A DNA stretch of 64,000 nt from Hypericum androsaemum (GCA_963995505.1 OZ023182.1:14979619-15043618), one strand, 5' to 3'. Shown: positions 37,673-49,466, numbered from the stretch's first letter. Numbers and translations are program-made. Notes: generated by a model not told the origin, from the sequence alone.

Positions 37673-38345
37673 AACGCGTAATTAACAAGTAATTACGTGT
37701 TAAAGTCGGATAATTAATAAACTAATTTGTTAATAATAAATTACTTACTTGTTGAAGCAAGAGGTCCACAGGTTCGGGTCCACAATGTCTTCGTGCTAGT
37801 CGAATTACGATCACGTTTAAACAGATTCGTAATTAATTTTCACGAGATTTTCTCTATAGAAAATCTCATCAAAATTCAGGATCTAATCCAGAATTTTTCA
37901 TTTCTTATTGAGTGGTTATTGGAAAACTTACCAATTGGTCCAGCCAGATTTCCCTATAAAAAGAGAAATCCGGCACACCAGAATGCGCCACGTGGCACTA
38001 CTGGGACGCATGCCCGCCACGTGGCACTTCGGTTCGCATGTCCGCCACGTGGCACTTCGGACCGTATGTCCGCCACGTGGCACTTCTGACCGCATGTCCA
38101 CCACGTGGCATGCCACGTGGTACTTCGGACTGCATGTCCGCCACGTGGCACCACGTCAGCGCACCACGTGGACCGCCACCTTTAGCAGCAACTGCGTCAG
38201 CGCCACGTCGCGCTGATGTGGTGCCTACGTGGCATCGGGCCGGTCAACGCGGGTTGACCGGCCCATCCAACCTAACTTATGGGCCTGATGGGCTTGGGCC
38301 CAATCAGGCACAATAATAATTGCTTGATGGGCCCAAGGTCCAACA
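37673..38345 (-). repeat. 3' LTR of the minus-strand copia, with G-box array
   Basis: On the minus strand the LTR starts TGTTGGACCTTGGGCCC right after GAGTGGGAGA and ends AACCTTCG, where the other LTR has AACCTTCA. From about 37985 to 38175 it carries a degenerate 28-30 bp tandem repeat whose core is CGCCACGTGGCACTTCGG. I count eight CCACGTGG palindromes, each a G-box. Length is 673 bp against 604 bp for the other LTR; the difference is mainly in this array. Confidence 0.85.
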
Positions 38346-39286
38346 TCTCCCACTCAATTATTATTGACCTTGATCAACAGTTATCAGATTTCTTTAAAGA
38401 ATTTCGTGCGACCAGCACACATCGAGTATGTTAAGCCAAATTCAAGAGCACGGACACTCAGGCTACTTGAATAGTAGTATCTCGACAACCTTCTTGTATA
38501 ATATATGCTATTACCTCAGGATTCATGTCACATTCTATTGTTCACATCAGTGATTTCAAACAATTATATTCGAGTTCACTATTGTACTTTTCAATACAAT
38601 TGGTGCACCTGAACTACGAAACTCAGAATGTGATGAACAGAGTTCTTTCTCCCTTAACTATATTCTTTTCATAATGATACAGCCTACTTTTCTGGTCAGC
38701 CCTGCCAGGTCGAATCGCTATGCCATAACCTTTCATGAACTTTCCAAGCTAGCAGCACTGGATCATACTTCCAGAATACGTTTAGGATCTTAAGGGTAGG
38801 TTTCAGGAATCACAGTTCTCAAAAATTGGTCTCACACCAGGGATTGTGAAATCACTCTACATTTTTATCCCATCCAGTGGTCGAGTAGCACACATGATAC
38901 TGATCACGTGTTACGGTGTATATTCCTTTTTAAAGGAACACATGTCATTTAACACCATATTAGAATATCAGCCTTAGCTTAACTCTAGGCTAATAGGACA
39001 GACAGTATGATAAGTTCTACTTATATCTTATCATATGGATTGTAAAAAATCTAAATGCAGTAACTTATTCCTGCATCCCATAAGGAAACTTGCTCTTGAG
39101 CAAGATGGCATTCCGTCATCGGACATGCACTTATGAATGTCCAATAACTGCCTCATCTCATCTAGGAATCAACTTCTTGACTCCTACTGAGGTAAACACC
39201 CGTGTGAGTGGGCTACTTCTCTGTCCGACATGTTTCATAAATAACTCATATTGCCAAATAAAACTCCTTTATTCCAACTAATTAGA

Positions 39287-42200
39287 TTACAAATGAAACC
39301 GTCGTAAACCCAGTGACTTAACATGTTTCTCGAACACTTCTCGATGTAATACTTTAGTCATTAGATCTGCGGCCATATCTCGTGTAGATATGTATTTCAT
39401 ACATAGTTCTTTATATTTTATTAAATTTTTAACAAAGTGAAATTTAATATCTATATGCTTAGCCCTGCTATGGAATCTAGGATCCTTAGCATATGCTATA
39501 GCTGCCTGGTTGTCACAGAATAAACTCACGGACTCCATCGAGTTGATCAGGGAGAGATTGCTTAAGAATCTCTTCAACCATACTGCTTCTTGTGCAGCAT
39601 GAGCTGAAGCTACATATTCCGCTTCCATTGTTGATAGGGATACACATGTTTGCTTGTTACTGCTCCATGAGATAACACCCCCGTTCAACAAGAAAATGAA
39701 TCCAGATGTAGACTTTTTCTTATCCGCATCTTCTCCTCAATCAGCATCAGTATAGCTACTCAATATTAGGTCACGGCCTTGATAGCACAAGGAGTATTCT
39801 GCAGTAGTGTTCAAATATTTCAAAATCTCTTTGACAGCCTTCCAGTGAGCACTGCCTGGATCAGACTGATATCTGCTTGCTATCCCAACAGCATAGCAAA
39901 TATCAGATCTAGTACACAACATTGCATACATCAGGCATCCAACTGTATTGGCATAAGAAATCTTCTCCATGTCCCCACATTGTTTAGCTATTTTTGGGCA
40001 CATGTCCTTACCCAAATTATGACCTTTTACCAATGGGACGTACTTTGGGTTACTGTGATCACAATTGAAACGTTCTACTACTTTGCGAATATATGTCTCT
40101 TGTGAAAGAGACACTATTCTTTTCGAACGATTCCTCAAAATCTTAACTCCGAGTATGTAATCCACTTCACTCATGTCTTTCATTTCAAAGTTGGAAGATA
40201 ACCAATCTTTGATTTTGACAAGAAATCCCATGTCATTTCTAGCTAAAAGTATGTCATCAACATACAAAGTGATGATAACAAACTTCTTTCCTGGTCGCTT
40301 AACATACACGCAGTGATCGTCGTCTATCATTATAAAATTATGCTGCATGATCGTATTATGAAAGCGAATATACCACTGTCTAGACGACAGCTTAAGGCCA
40401 TAAATTGATCTATTCAATTTGCAAACTTTGTGTTTGCAGCCTTTTTGAACGTAGCCCTCAGGCTGAATCATATAGATTTCTTCATCCAATTCTCCATGGA
40501 GAAAAGTAGTCTTTACATCCATTTGATATAATTTTAGATTCATGTTAGCAACCATAGCTAAAATGACCCTAATTGACGTAAATCTAACAACAGGTGCAAA
40601 AGTCTCCTCGTAGTCTATCCCAGCCTGTTGTTTAAACCCTTGGACAACCAAACGCACTTTGTATCTTTCGATACTGCCATCTGTATTTCGCTTGATTTTG
40701 AGAATCTACTTATTTCCAATTGCCCTACGCCCTTTAGGTAGGTCAACCAGATCCCAAACCTGGTTTTTGATCATATAAGACATTTCTTCTTCCATTGTAT
40801 TCATCCATTCATTTCGTTTTATAGATGACAAAACTCCAGATACATTCTTTGGTTCATCTTCATCCTGCAGGATGGCCAGAAGAATTTTACTTGGACCACC
40901 AAATTTCTTTAGTGATACCAAGAACGCATTAGCCTCGCCTTTGATGTCAAATCGTCGGCGTGGTATACTAGTTCTGCTAGACCTACGGCATTTTCAATTT
41001 TTATAAATATCTCTCATATATTCATCATATCCAGGAATCGCATTCCCACTGGGTAGAAATACCGTACTCCCACAGGAATAAAGAATTACCTCCCTTTCAG
41101 GACTCAGATCACGACCTTCCGGGTCATTTTGAGTTAGAAAATTTCTATCTTCCTCCTCAATTCTCCCACTCGGAAGAAGTGATCCAGATGACTCTGGTTC
41201 ATTTGTCTCATAAAGGGTAAGGTCATCACTAACCTCTCCCAACTTTGGAAATTCATTTTTCAAAAATGTGACATCGCGCGATTCAAATTATGTTACATGT
41301 CTCCAGTTCACCCACGAACACGTACCCTTTAGATACCTCTGGGTATCTTATAAAGATACTTTTTCTACCTCTGGGTCCTAGTTTACCGAAAGTACTTGAG
41401 GTAGAATGGACATAGGACGCACACCCCCATGGCTTAAAATAGGATAAATCGGGCTTCCGATCTATCCACATTTCGTAAGGAGTAGCTGTAACAGACTTAG
41501 AGGGAACACAGTTTAGAATGTATGTGGCAGTCAGGAGCGCATCTCTATAGAATGATATAGGCAAACTTGCCTCTGCCATCATCGATCTAACCATATCAAG
41601 AAGGGTTCTATTTCTTCTTTCAGCAACTCTGTTTTGCTGTGGTGTATAAGGAATGGACAACTGATGTTCAATTCCTTTTTCAATGCATAGAGCTTTGAGC
41701 TCATCAGAAAGATATTCACGGCCACGATCAGTTCGTAAGGCCTTTATCTTTCTATCCTTCTAATTCTCAACAAAACTCGTGTATGTCATGAAGCAGTTTA
41801 AGGCTTCAGACTTATGAGAAATCAGGTATATCAGACCATATCTAGTATAGTCGTCAATGAAGGTGATGAAGTAATATGCTCCATGCCTTGTCCTCACGTT
41901 CATTGGACCACATATGTCAGAATGGACTAATTGTAGTAGAAATTTGGCTCTAGCCCCAGTACCGAAAGGTTTCCTAGTACTTTTCCCTTCTAGACAGGAT
42001 ACGCATCTGGATAATATAGATTTCTCTATATTTCTCAACAGTCCTGCCTTAGCTAGACGGTTTAAACGATCCTGACCGATGTGGCCAAGTCTAGAATGCC
42101 ATAGTTTAATATCATCCTCTGATGAGTTTGAACTAGTGATAAAGGAAAAACTTTTACAAGGATCAATATCCAGAATCAAAAAACCTTTCGATATATATCC

Positions 42201-42600
42201 AAGGCCAAAATATGTATCATCCAAAAATAATCTAACGGTGTCGTCCTCAAACGACAACCGAAAACCTAAAGACATTAAGGCCGAAACTGAGATCAGGTTC
42301 CTTCGAATGTCTGGAGCAAACAACACGTCGTGTAAAAGAAGGGCACGACCACCATGAAGGTGTAATCAACAAGTGCCCAGGCCTTTCACATCCACGCACG
42401 AGTTGTTACCAACAAAAATAGTTTTTGCTCCAGCCGGCAACCGCCTGTATTCAACAAACGAACAACGGTCTCTAGCTATGTAGTCTATCGCTCCTGAATC
42501 AATCACCCACATAGAATGTGACTCAGTTAGAAGGGTACAAGAGGATATATACAACTTACTCACACTTGAGTTTAGATGTACCTGCTTGGGCATCTTGCAA
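39287..42600 (-). pseudogene. Copia pol: protease, integrase, RT, RNase H (interrupted)
   Basis: Protease: WVIDSGAIDYI (42593 frame). The pre-integrase zinc region is LWHSRLGHIGQDRLNRLAKA with CVSCLEGK. Integrase acidic residues are all present: HSDICGP, LRTDRGREYLSD and NRVAERRNRTLLD. RT: MDVKTTFLHGELDEEIYM and the catalytic LYVDDILLA, in an uninterrupted 306-residue frame (40657-39737). RNase H: SLSTMEAEYVASAHAAQEAV, DNQAAIAYAKDPRFHSRAKH, ending FEKHVKSLGLRRFHL at 39287. Stops or frame breaks occur near 42365, 41758, 41281, 40993, 40705 and 39736. The breaks are few and point to moderate age. Confidence 0.88.
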
Positions 42601-43424
42601 TCTTTTGTAAAATGTCCCTTCTATTGACAGTTAAAACATTTCACTTTTGAAATGTTAAATCGCTTATTCTTTTTAGCCTTGGAGCCATCCAACTTGGTTC
42701 CATGGTTTTCAGCCTTTGGAGTTTGTTTACACTTACCCTTCCCTTTACCTTTCTTCTTTTTCTCACCACTCCCAGTCGAACAAATCGAATGGGCTTCAGG
42801 ATAGGATTTCATTGCTAGGAGGTGATCTTCCTCCAGCACAAGGTGTCTGGCAACATCATCAAATGTTTCCAAATGATCGGAATGGGTAAGATTCATCTTC
42901 ATCTGTTCCCAACTTGGTGGTAGAGAACGGATGACAGCTTGAATCTGCTGCTCGTTGCTAAGTATGTGACCAGCCTCTGCTAGTTCACTAATCATATTGG
43001 ACATCACTCTCAAGTGTTTCCTCATGGGAACCTCCGGACGCTTTTTAAAGGTATCAAACCTTATGGTCAAAGCACGCAGCTTTGACACTGAAAGCTTTCT
43101 GAATTTTTGTTTGAGAGCATCCCATAACTCTTTCGCGTTGTCATGCACGCGAAATTGTCGGGTGATATCATCCATCATTAAACTTAGCAAAATCAATCGA
43201 GCAGTAGTGTTTTTTCTCTTCCAAATAACATAAGCTTCTTTGTCTCGCCTATGTTGAGCAGTTGTGCCTTCTTCAGGCTCATCCATTATTACATGTATGT
43301 GTTCCAGAACTTCTTGTTCCTCAAGCACATACTGGATTTTCATGCTCTAATTCTCATAGTTTTCACCGTTGAGTTTTAACTCACGGTTTAGCTCAGCTAT
43401 GATGGATCTAGAAGCAACTGACAT
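42601..43424 (-). pseudogene. Copia gag (two in-frame stops)
   Basis: A start ATG at 43424 gives MSVASRSIIAEL, an in-frame TAG follows near 43350, then the frame runs MKIQYVLEEQEVLEHIHVIM through the UBN2-type gag core (YVIWKRKNTTARLILLSLMM, KELWDALKQKFRKLSVSKLR, QIQAVIRSLPPSWEQMKMNL) and a Lys-rich linker (GEKKKKGKGKGKCK). A second TAG falls inside the zinc knuckle, after CFNCQ and before KGHFTKDC, so the CX2CX4HX4C finger is split. Gag packages the RNA in virus-like particles; this copy cannot make it whole. Confidence 0.87.
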
Positions 43425-43781
43425 CTCTATAGGAATTTTTTAATATGAGAACATATTAGAATTTTGATTTGGCAACATGATACAATTTACTATTCACTCA
43501 TAACTTTTAACGATATGAAGTCCTTAATTAATCTCAAAATCGAAGTGGGTCGCGGGCATGCTTCCCTCACCATTCAAGTATTAATTTTAAACTTCAACCG
43601 TTTAAAGTTCATCAATAGTAAACTCAAGTGAAAGCAATTAAACAAATATCTTTATTTAATTACATGTTTGGCACATGCATTTGTACACTCTGAGTGTGCT
43701 CGTACATACACAAAAACTCAGACAATATCTCAACCTATTGTACAAAAGCCCCCAAAAAATAACATATGTACATGGGGACAG

Positions 43782-44330
43782 TTAAACATAACATGTAACC
43801 ACACAGGGATCGGATGTCCAGGACGATCCTGTGGGGACTGGGTGCGAGGACGGTCCGGTGGAAAGTTCCAAGTTCACTGACGGAACCGGGATCGATTCTA
43901 TAATCCAGATGATCAGAAGCGGAGGAAAACTATAATAGTATCCCTTAGCGAGGTAGCGGTTCAAAATTAAACCGCTTCGCAGCTCCAGAACAGGAGAAGG
44001 TATCATTTCTCTGCGAAGACCCCTCTCCTCGAGATAGTGGATCAAACCATAGAGGGCATCTCTGTGGGTATTGAACTCAGGCTTCGAGAAGACACACATA
44101 TCTTCATAGATTTTTAGCATGACCAGGAGGTCTTGAAACATGGAGGGCCAATCCTCTCCATGATCATACCCTCCGGCCCAGATGCAGTCTTGCATCTCCC
44201 GGTGAACAACCTCGATGTGCTCAACGATAACATACATGTCATCCTTAGGCACACGCAGTGGTAAATGGCACTTCAGAACCTTTTATCGAAGTTCTGTTGC
44301 ACAGAAGTTCAGATACCTTCCTCCAGTAGC
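43782..44330 (-). pseudogene. Extra open frame in the copia leader, function unknown
   Basis: Between the primer-binding site and gag, the minus strand holds a 156-codon frame (44252-43782, MPKDDMYVIVEHIEVVHREM, then WPSMFQDLLVMLKIYEDMCV and YLEERGLRREMIPSPVLELR). Upstream, an ATG near 44330 gives MATGGRYLNFCATELR, then a stop, so the original frame may have been longer. Codon use looks protein-like and differs from the AT-rich sequence around it. I recognise no family. It could be an element-specific accessory frame or a captured host exon. Confidence 0.5.
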
Positions 44331-44449
44331 CATCAAATCTTGCAACAATTGCAATTCAATTTTGGGTTAATTCTCATATTCTCCCAAAATAGGATTGAAA
44401 AACTCATTTTTCAATCTTTTGATTATCATACTATGGATCAATTCATGTG

Positions 44450-45160
44450 ATTTTAGTTAAATTTAACATATCTCGGAACTCGTTCCAAAATATTTTATTT
44501 TTTAGTTTATTAAAAATATCGTTATAATTTTAATAAACCTAATTGACAAAAATTTCTCAAAATTTTTATCAATTTATTGGATTTTAATTGAATAAAAACT
44601 GATTTTATCCAATTAAAAGAGGAAAATTCAATAATTTAAGTCAAAATTGATCGTAAATCGGGTTGGGTCGAACTAAGAAACCAGGCCAATCCGTCCATTT
44701 TTTGATTTTCTTGACCCGGGTATAAATATTTTTGGAAAAAATCATAAAATTACAATTTTGCCCCTCGCATATTTCCCATTCACTTTCTCTCTCTTCTCTC
44801 GCGATCGGTAGAAAAACCGACCACCGCTCCCCCTACGACCGCCGTGTAACGCCGGCGAACCAACGGCCGAGACCGGTCACGTTCGACTCGTCGCAGCCTC
44901 GCGAGCACGTCCGTAGCAGCCTCGCGGGCTGACGTGCGGTCATTCTCCATCGCGATCGTCTTCTCCGTTCTGCGCTTCTCTACCGTCGTCGGCTTCAATC
45001 TCGCGATTCCGGTGACGTTGATCCACAAACGTGGTATCAGTACGTCGAGGGGAAGCCGGAGAATCGACTATCGTCGATCTACGTCGTCAAAATCGTCAGA
45101 TTTCTGACGAAATCGACAGAATTCGATTTGGGAAAAAATGCCCCCAAATTGCCCGATTAG
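44450..45160 (+). other. LTR-like and GC-rich segment in the copia leader, plus orientation
   Basis: On the plus strand a TATA-like GGGTATAAATAT (about 44717) is followed by a GC-rich stretch and then CACAAACGTGGTATCAG near 45025-45041, which resembles an LTR end followed by a tRNA-iMet primer-binding site. This is opposite to the surrounding minus-strand element and may be a fragment of another retrotransposon inserted in its leader. Confidence 0.3.
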
Positions 45161-45483
45161 GGTTCTGTTGATTTTGGGGATTTTTGGACAAATTTTTAAT
45201 TAATCCTCAAGTTTTTCGAAAATTGCACCGAAGTCTATGACACGCAGGTGCCACGTAAGCGATCAAATTTTTGTTTGGTACCTTAAGGTTTCGCGTGTGC
45301 GCGAATTTGGACCGCGCGGTTAGGCAAAATTTAATTTAGTCCCGTTGGTTCTAAATTAATTATATTAAAGTCCAACAGATTATGATTTTTAATAAAATCA
45401 CAATTAATACGATTTTAACCCAAAAAATCAAATAATTATTTGAATTAAAACATCATATTATCATCAAAACATGGTTTCAACCA

Positions 45484-45496
45484 TGCTGTGATACCA
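45484..45496 (-). other. Primer-binding site of the minus-strand copia
   Basis: The minus strand reads TTGGTATCACAGC, one base different from the usual TGGTATCAGAGC, and lies directly next to the 5' LTR end at 45499. It fixes the orientation of the element. Confidence 0.8.
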
Positions 45497-45498
45497 AT

Positions 45499-46102
45499 TG
45501 AAGGTTTCAATGCGTAATTAATGAGTAATTACGTATTAAAGCTGAATAATTAACAAACTAATTCGTTAATAATAAATCACTTACTTGTTGAAGCAAGAGG
45601 TCCATGGGTTCGGGTCCACAATGTCTTCGTGCTAGTCGAATTACGACTACGTTTAAACAGATTCGTAATTGATTTTCACGATATTTCCTCTATAAAAAGC
45701 TGATCAAAATTCAGGAACTAATCCAGAATTTTTTTTCTTCTTATTGAGTGGTTATTGAAAAACTTACCAATTGGTCCAGAATTTATAGGGAAATCCGGCA
45801 TGCCAGAATGTACCACATGGCACTACAGGGACGCATGCCCGCCACGCGGCGTGCCACGTGGCACTTCGGACCGCATGTCTGCCACATGGCGTGTCACGTG
45901 GCATGCCACGTGAAACTTCGGATTGCATGTCCACCACGTGCCGCCACGAGGGCCACCACCTTTGGCGGCAACTGCATCAGCACCACGTCACGCTGGCGTG
46001 GCGCCTACGTGGCATCGGGCCGGTCAACCTATTTAACCCAACTTATGGGCCTGGGCCCAATCAGGCACAATAATAATTGTCTGATGGGGCCAAGGTCCAA
46101 CA
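45499..46102 (-). repeat. LTR shared by two copia copies
   Basis: This 604-bp LTR is the 5' LTR of the element to its left and, because it directly follows the TCTCCCACTC tract and RNase H tail on its right, also the 3' LTR of a second, truncated copy. It has fewer G-box repeats than its partner, and several are mutated (CCACATGG, CCACGCGG). Confidence 0.85.
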
Positions 46103-47451
46103 TCTCCCACTCAATTATTATTGACCTTGCTCAACAGTTATCAGATTTCTTTAAAGGATTTCGTGCAACCAGCATACGTCGAGTATGTTAAGCCAAATTC
46201 AAGAGCACGGACACTCAGGCTACTTGAATAGTAGCATCTCGACAACCTTCTTGTATAATGTATGCTATTACCCCAGGACTCATGTCACATTCTATTGTTC
46301 ACATCAGTAATTTCAAATAATTATATTCGGGTTCACTATTGTACTTTTCAATACAATTGGTGCACCTGAACCACGAAACTCATGATGTGTTGAACAGAGT
46401 TCCTTCTCCCTTAACTATATTCTTTTCATAATGATATAGCCTGCTTTTCTGGTCAGCCCTGCCAGGTCGAATCGCTATGTCATAACCTTTTCATGAACTT
46501 TCGAAGCTAGCAGCACTGGATCATACTTCCAGAATACGTTTAGGATCTTAAGGGTAGGTTTCGGGAATAACCTGCCAGGTTGAATCGCTATGCCATAACC
46601 TTTTCATGAACTTTCCAAGCTAGCAGCACTAGATCATACTTCCAGAATACGTTTAGGATCTTAAGGGTAGGTTTCGGGAATAACAGTTCTCGAAAATTGG
46701 TCTCACACCAGGGATTGTGAAATCACTCAACATTTTTATCCCATCCAGTGGTCGAGTTGCACACATGATACTGATCACGTGTTACGGTGTATATTCCTTT
46801 TTAAAGGAACACATGTCATTTAACACCATACTAGAGTATCAGCCTTAGCTTAACTCTAGACTAATAGGACAGACAGTATGATAAGTTTCACTTATATCTT
46901 ATCATATGGATTGTAGAAAATCTAAATGCAGCAACTTATTCCTGCATCCCATAAGAAAACTTGCTCTTGAGCAAGACGGCATTCCGTCATAGGACATGCA
47001 CTTATGAATGTCCAATAACTGCTTCATCTCATCTAGGAATCAACTTCTTGACTCCCACTGAGGTAAACACCCGTGTGAGTGGACTACTTCTCTGTCCGAC
47101 ATGTTTCATAAATAACTCATATTGCCAAATAAAACTCCTTTATTCTAACTAATTAGATTACAAATGAAACCGTCGTAAACCCAGTGACTTAACATGTTTC
47201 TCGAACGCTTCTCGAGGTAATGCTTTAGTCATTGGATCTGCGGCCATATCTCGTGTAGATATGTGTTTCATACACAGTTCTTTATATTTTATTAAATTTC
47301 TAACAAAGTGAAATTTAATATCTATATGCTTAGCCCTGCTATGGAATCTAGGATCCTTAACATATGCTATAGCTGCCTGGTTGTCACAGAATAAACTCAC
47401 GGACTCCGTCGAGTTGATCAGGGAGAGATGGCTTAAGAAACTCTTCAGTCT
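46103..47451 (-). mobile_element. Truncated second copy of the copia: 3' tail and RNase H end
   Basis: The sequence matches 38346-39575: polypurine tract, untranslated tail, then RNase H from FLSHLSLINSTESVSLFCDN to FEKHVKSLGLRRFHL (47431-47158). The match stops at about 47451, where unrelated DNA starts. A 113-bp tandem duplication lies in the tail (about 46459-46683). Confidence 0.88.
46459..46683. repeat. Tandem duplication in the copia tail
   Basis: A unit starting CCTGCCAGGTYGAATCGCTA and ending GGTTTCGGGAATAA occurs twice in a row, with three or four substitutions. The partner copy at 38.7 kb has it once. Confidence 0.88.
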
Positions 47452-48439
47452 AAAATTATATATATGCATATAAACGACATCATTTTTGAAAATATTATAT
47501 TACAGAACAACGTCGTTTTTACTATGCAGTTTTACGGTGTTACGGTTTAGCAAAAAATAGACACCGCGAACCCGACCAAACATTCTGTAATGATTTGACA
47601 CCGGTCTGCTAACCCGATCAATCGTGAAATTTGATTTTTGAACAATTTTGTGGGACTCGGTTTCACTATTTCGTGGTTCTCAAACTGAAACCCTAAGGAG
47701 AGGATTGATGCCGCTAAAACTTGCACCAACGGCATCTAGAATCTGGACGTATGGTTCCAATCCGTAAATGGGCTAAGGGATTGGAAATTGGGCTTTTCTG
47801 TAGGGTCGAGATGCTCTACGGTCGGTGGTCACAATAAAAAGTTATTAAGCCATATACCTAACAGTACAAGAGTTGACGAATTGAAAGAGATCAAAAAGTT
47901 ATATTGACAGAGAGTTAATATCTGACAATGTACAATTATGCTCTAATAATTTAGCTAGAAGAAAATAGAAGTTATAGGACCATTTGGTTACCTTCTTTTC
48001 CAAAATCCAATATCTTCTTCTTTTGGTTTTTTCCCCTCTATTTGTCTTGGGTTTATTGGATATCATATTCGGGCTCCTCTCTTGGGCCAAAATGCTCCGA
48101 CTTGGGCTTTTTATTGTCGGTCATTACCAAACTTCGATTGGAGTGAGGTTAATTAGAATACATCCATCAACTTTTAGGTTTGCTTTATTTTAGAAATTCC
48201 AAATTATCACGATTATATTATTTCAATAGGATGTATAGAGTTCGAATCATGAATACGTATTACTTATTAAAAAAATCATGAATACGTATTAAGATATGAT
48301 AGAGAAATCCCATTGTGGTGTATATACTATATAGAAGCGACTATTTTGTAGTGTTATATTACTGTTTGATTGCAAATTTGCATCCGACCGACTAGTAGTT
48401 AGGAAATAGCTATTTGATAATCTTGGAGCACGAAATTAA
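47452..48439. other. Intergenic, decayed repeats
   Basis: No gene. Around 47520-47720 TTTTACGGTGTTACGGTTTAG and similar motifs resemble the hAT-type element at 6.8-7.4 kb but no ends can be defined. Confidence 0.45.
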
Positions 48440-49466
48440 TGTCTCGGATTGATGACGATCTATCTCCGGATGTGTATGAATTGGCTCGGGCTCGTCGGTA
48501 CATGGAGCCCGGGCGAGAGGTTCCTCTCGCCCACGTAGGCGAGCCCGGGCGAGAGGAGGCGAGTCCGAGCGAGAGACTATTCTCGCTCACATTGGTGAGC
48601 CCGGGCAAGAGGCTCCTCTTGCCCACGTGGGCAAGTCCGATCGAGAAACTCTTCTCACTCACATAGGCGAGAGACCGAGTGGCGAAAGGCCGAGTGGCGA
48701 GAGGCCGAGTGAGAGGCCTACGGCGAGAGGCCGAGTGAGAAGCCTAAGGCGAAAACCTGAGCGAGGAGCCTAAGGCGAGAAGTCGAAGGTGAGAAGCCAA
48801 CTTGGACCTGAGCGGGAAGCTCATTTGACCTTCGTAGACGGGAAGACGATTCCGGGAATAGGTCCACTTTGGTTGAGGAGGCCGTTAGCTTGAACCCATT
48901 TTGAGATTCACTTTGGGCCTGACAAGATGTCTGTCTTGGGCGATGACGGACTTGAGTCAAGATTTTGCGTAGGAAATTCGAGAAGGTCAAGACGATCTAT
49001 ATTTTCCTAACTTTAGCCGAGATTCTCAATATTTGGCAAGACTTGGTAAGTTCCTCTTTAAGCCGTGATTACTTAGTCGTCACATTTTGAAAGCTTCCTA
49101 TTCGAGGACGGGATCTGCTCATTTAAGGAAGAAAACTTGTACTGAGCCGAGAGGATCCCGTCATATTAGGAACAAATAACTTGAAGCAGATCTCTCGGGA
49201 TTGAGACTTAGAGCCGAAGGTCTTGGAGGCAGTTTAGGATTTCCTATTCTGAAGGCGCGGAGGTTAGGTCAAGGCAATCTATATAAGGAGGGCTCGGGCG
49301 AGAGAACGGACATCACCAACACAACACAACAATTATTCTACTTATCTTGTATCGCTTTTCCTTTCTGTAGCCTAGCTTAGCCCATAGCCTAGCCTAGCTT
49401 TAGACCGACCTTGGGACGGCCACTCCGGATCTGTCTCGGGTTACTTGTTCACTTATTCCCGCAACA
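48440..49466 (+). mobile_element. Probable solo LTR with internal tandem repeats
   Basis: A TG (TGTCTCGGATTG) at 48440 and CCCGCAACA ending at 49466 could be the ends. A TATA-like CTATATAAGGA lies near 49280, followed by an expected leader-like stretch. The 5' half (48480-48800) is an array of GCGAGAGGCCGAGTGAGA- and GAGCCCGGGCGAGAGG-type units. No matching target duplication is clear (ATTAA against TATAA), so the exact ends and the gypsy or copia class are uncertain. Confidence 0.45.
48480..48800 (+). repeat. Degenerate tandem repeat array (GCGAGAGGCCGAGT type)
   Basis: At least two repeat types follow each other: a roughly 60-bp type with inverted pairs (GAGCCCGGGCGAGAGG...CTCTCGCCCACG) and then a 16-20 bp GGCGAGAGGCCGAGTGAGA type. 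The first type can fold into hairpins. Confidence 0.75.

Larger units (their letters stand above)
37673..46102 (-). mobile_element. Ty1-copia retrotransposon, minus orientation, both LTRs present
   Basis: In transcription order (right to left): 5' LTR 46102-45499, primer-binding site 45496-45484 (TTGGTATCACAGC), a long leader with an extra frame, gag 43424-42600, protease, integrase, RT and RNase H to 39287, a 0.94-kb untranslated tail, polypurine tract (complement of 38346-38355) and 3' LTR 38345-37673. Pol keeps the copia order with integrase before RT. Scattered stops (in gag, the zinc knuckle, RT and before RNase H) mean it is not autonomous, but most motifs are intact. The 5' LTR is also joined on its right to the 3' part of another copy. 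Confidence 0.88.

Noticed and set aside
37908..38316. Overlapping frames with repeated HVRHVAL-type units
   Set aside because: They translate the G-box tandem repeat of an LTR and appear in several frames; not a protein gene.
46459..46683. Direct repeats considered as a CRISPR-like array
   Set aside because: Only two long units with no spacers, in a plant retroelement tail.
48399..48666. Repeat-containing frames on both strands
   Set aside because: Produced by the GC-rich tandem array in the LTR-like unit.
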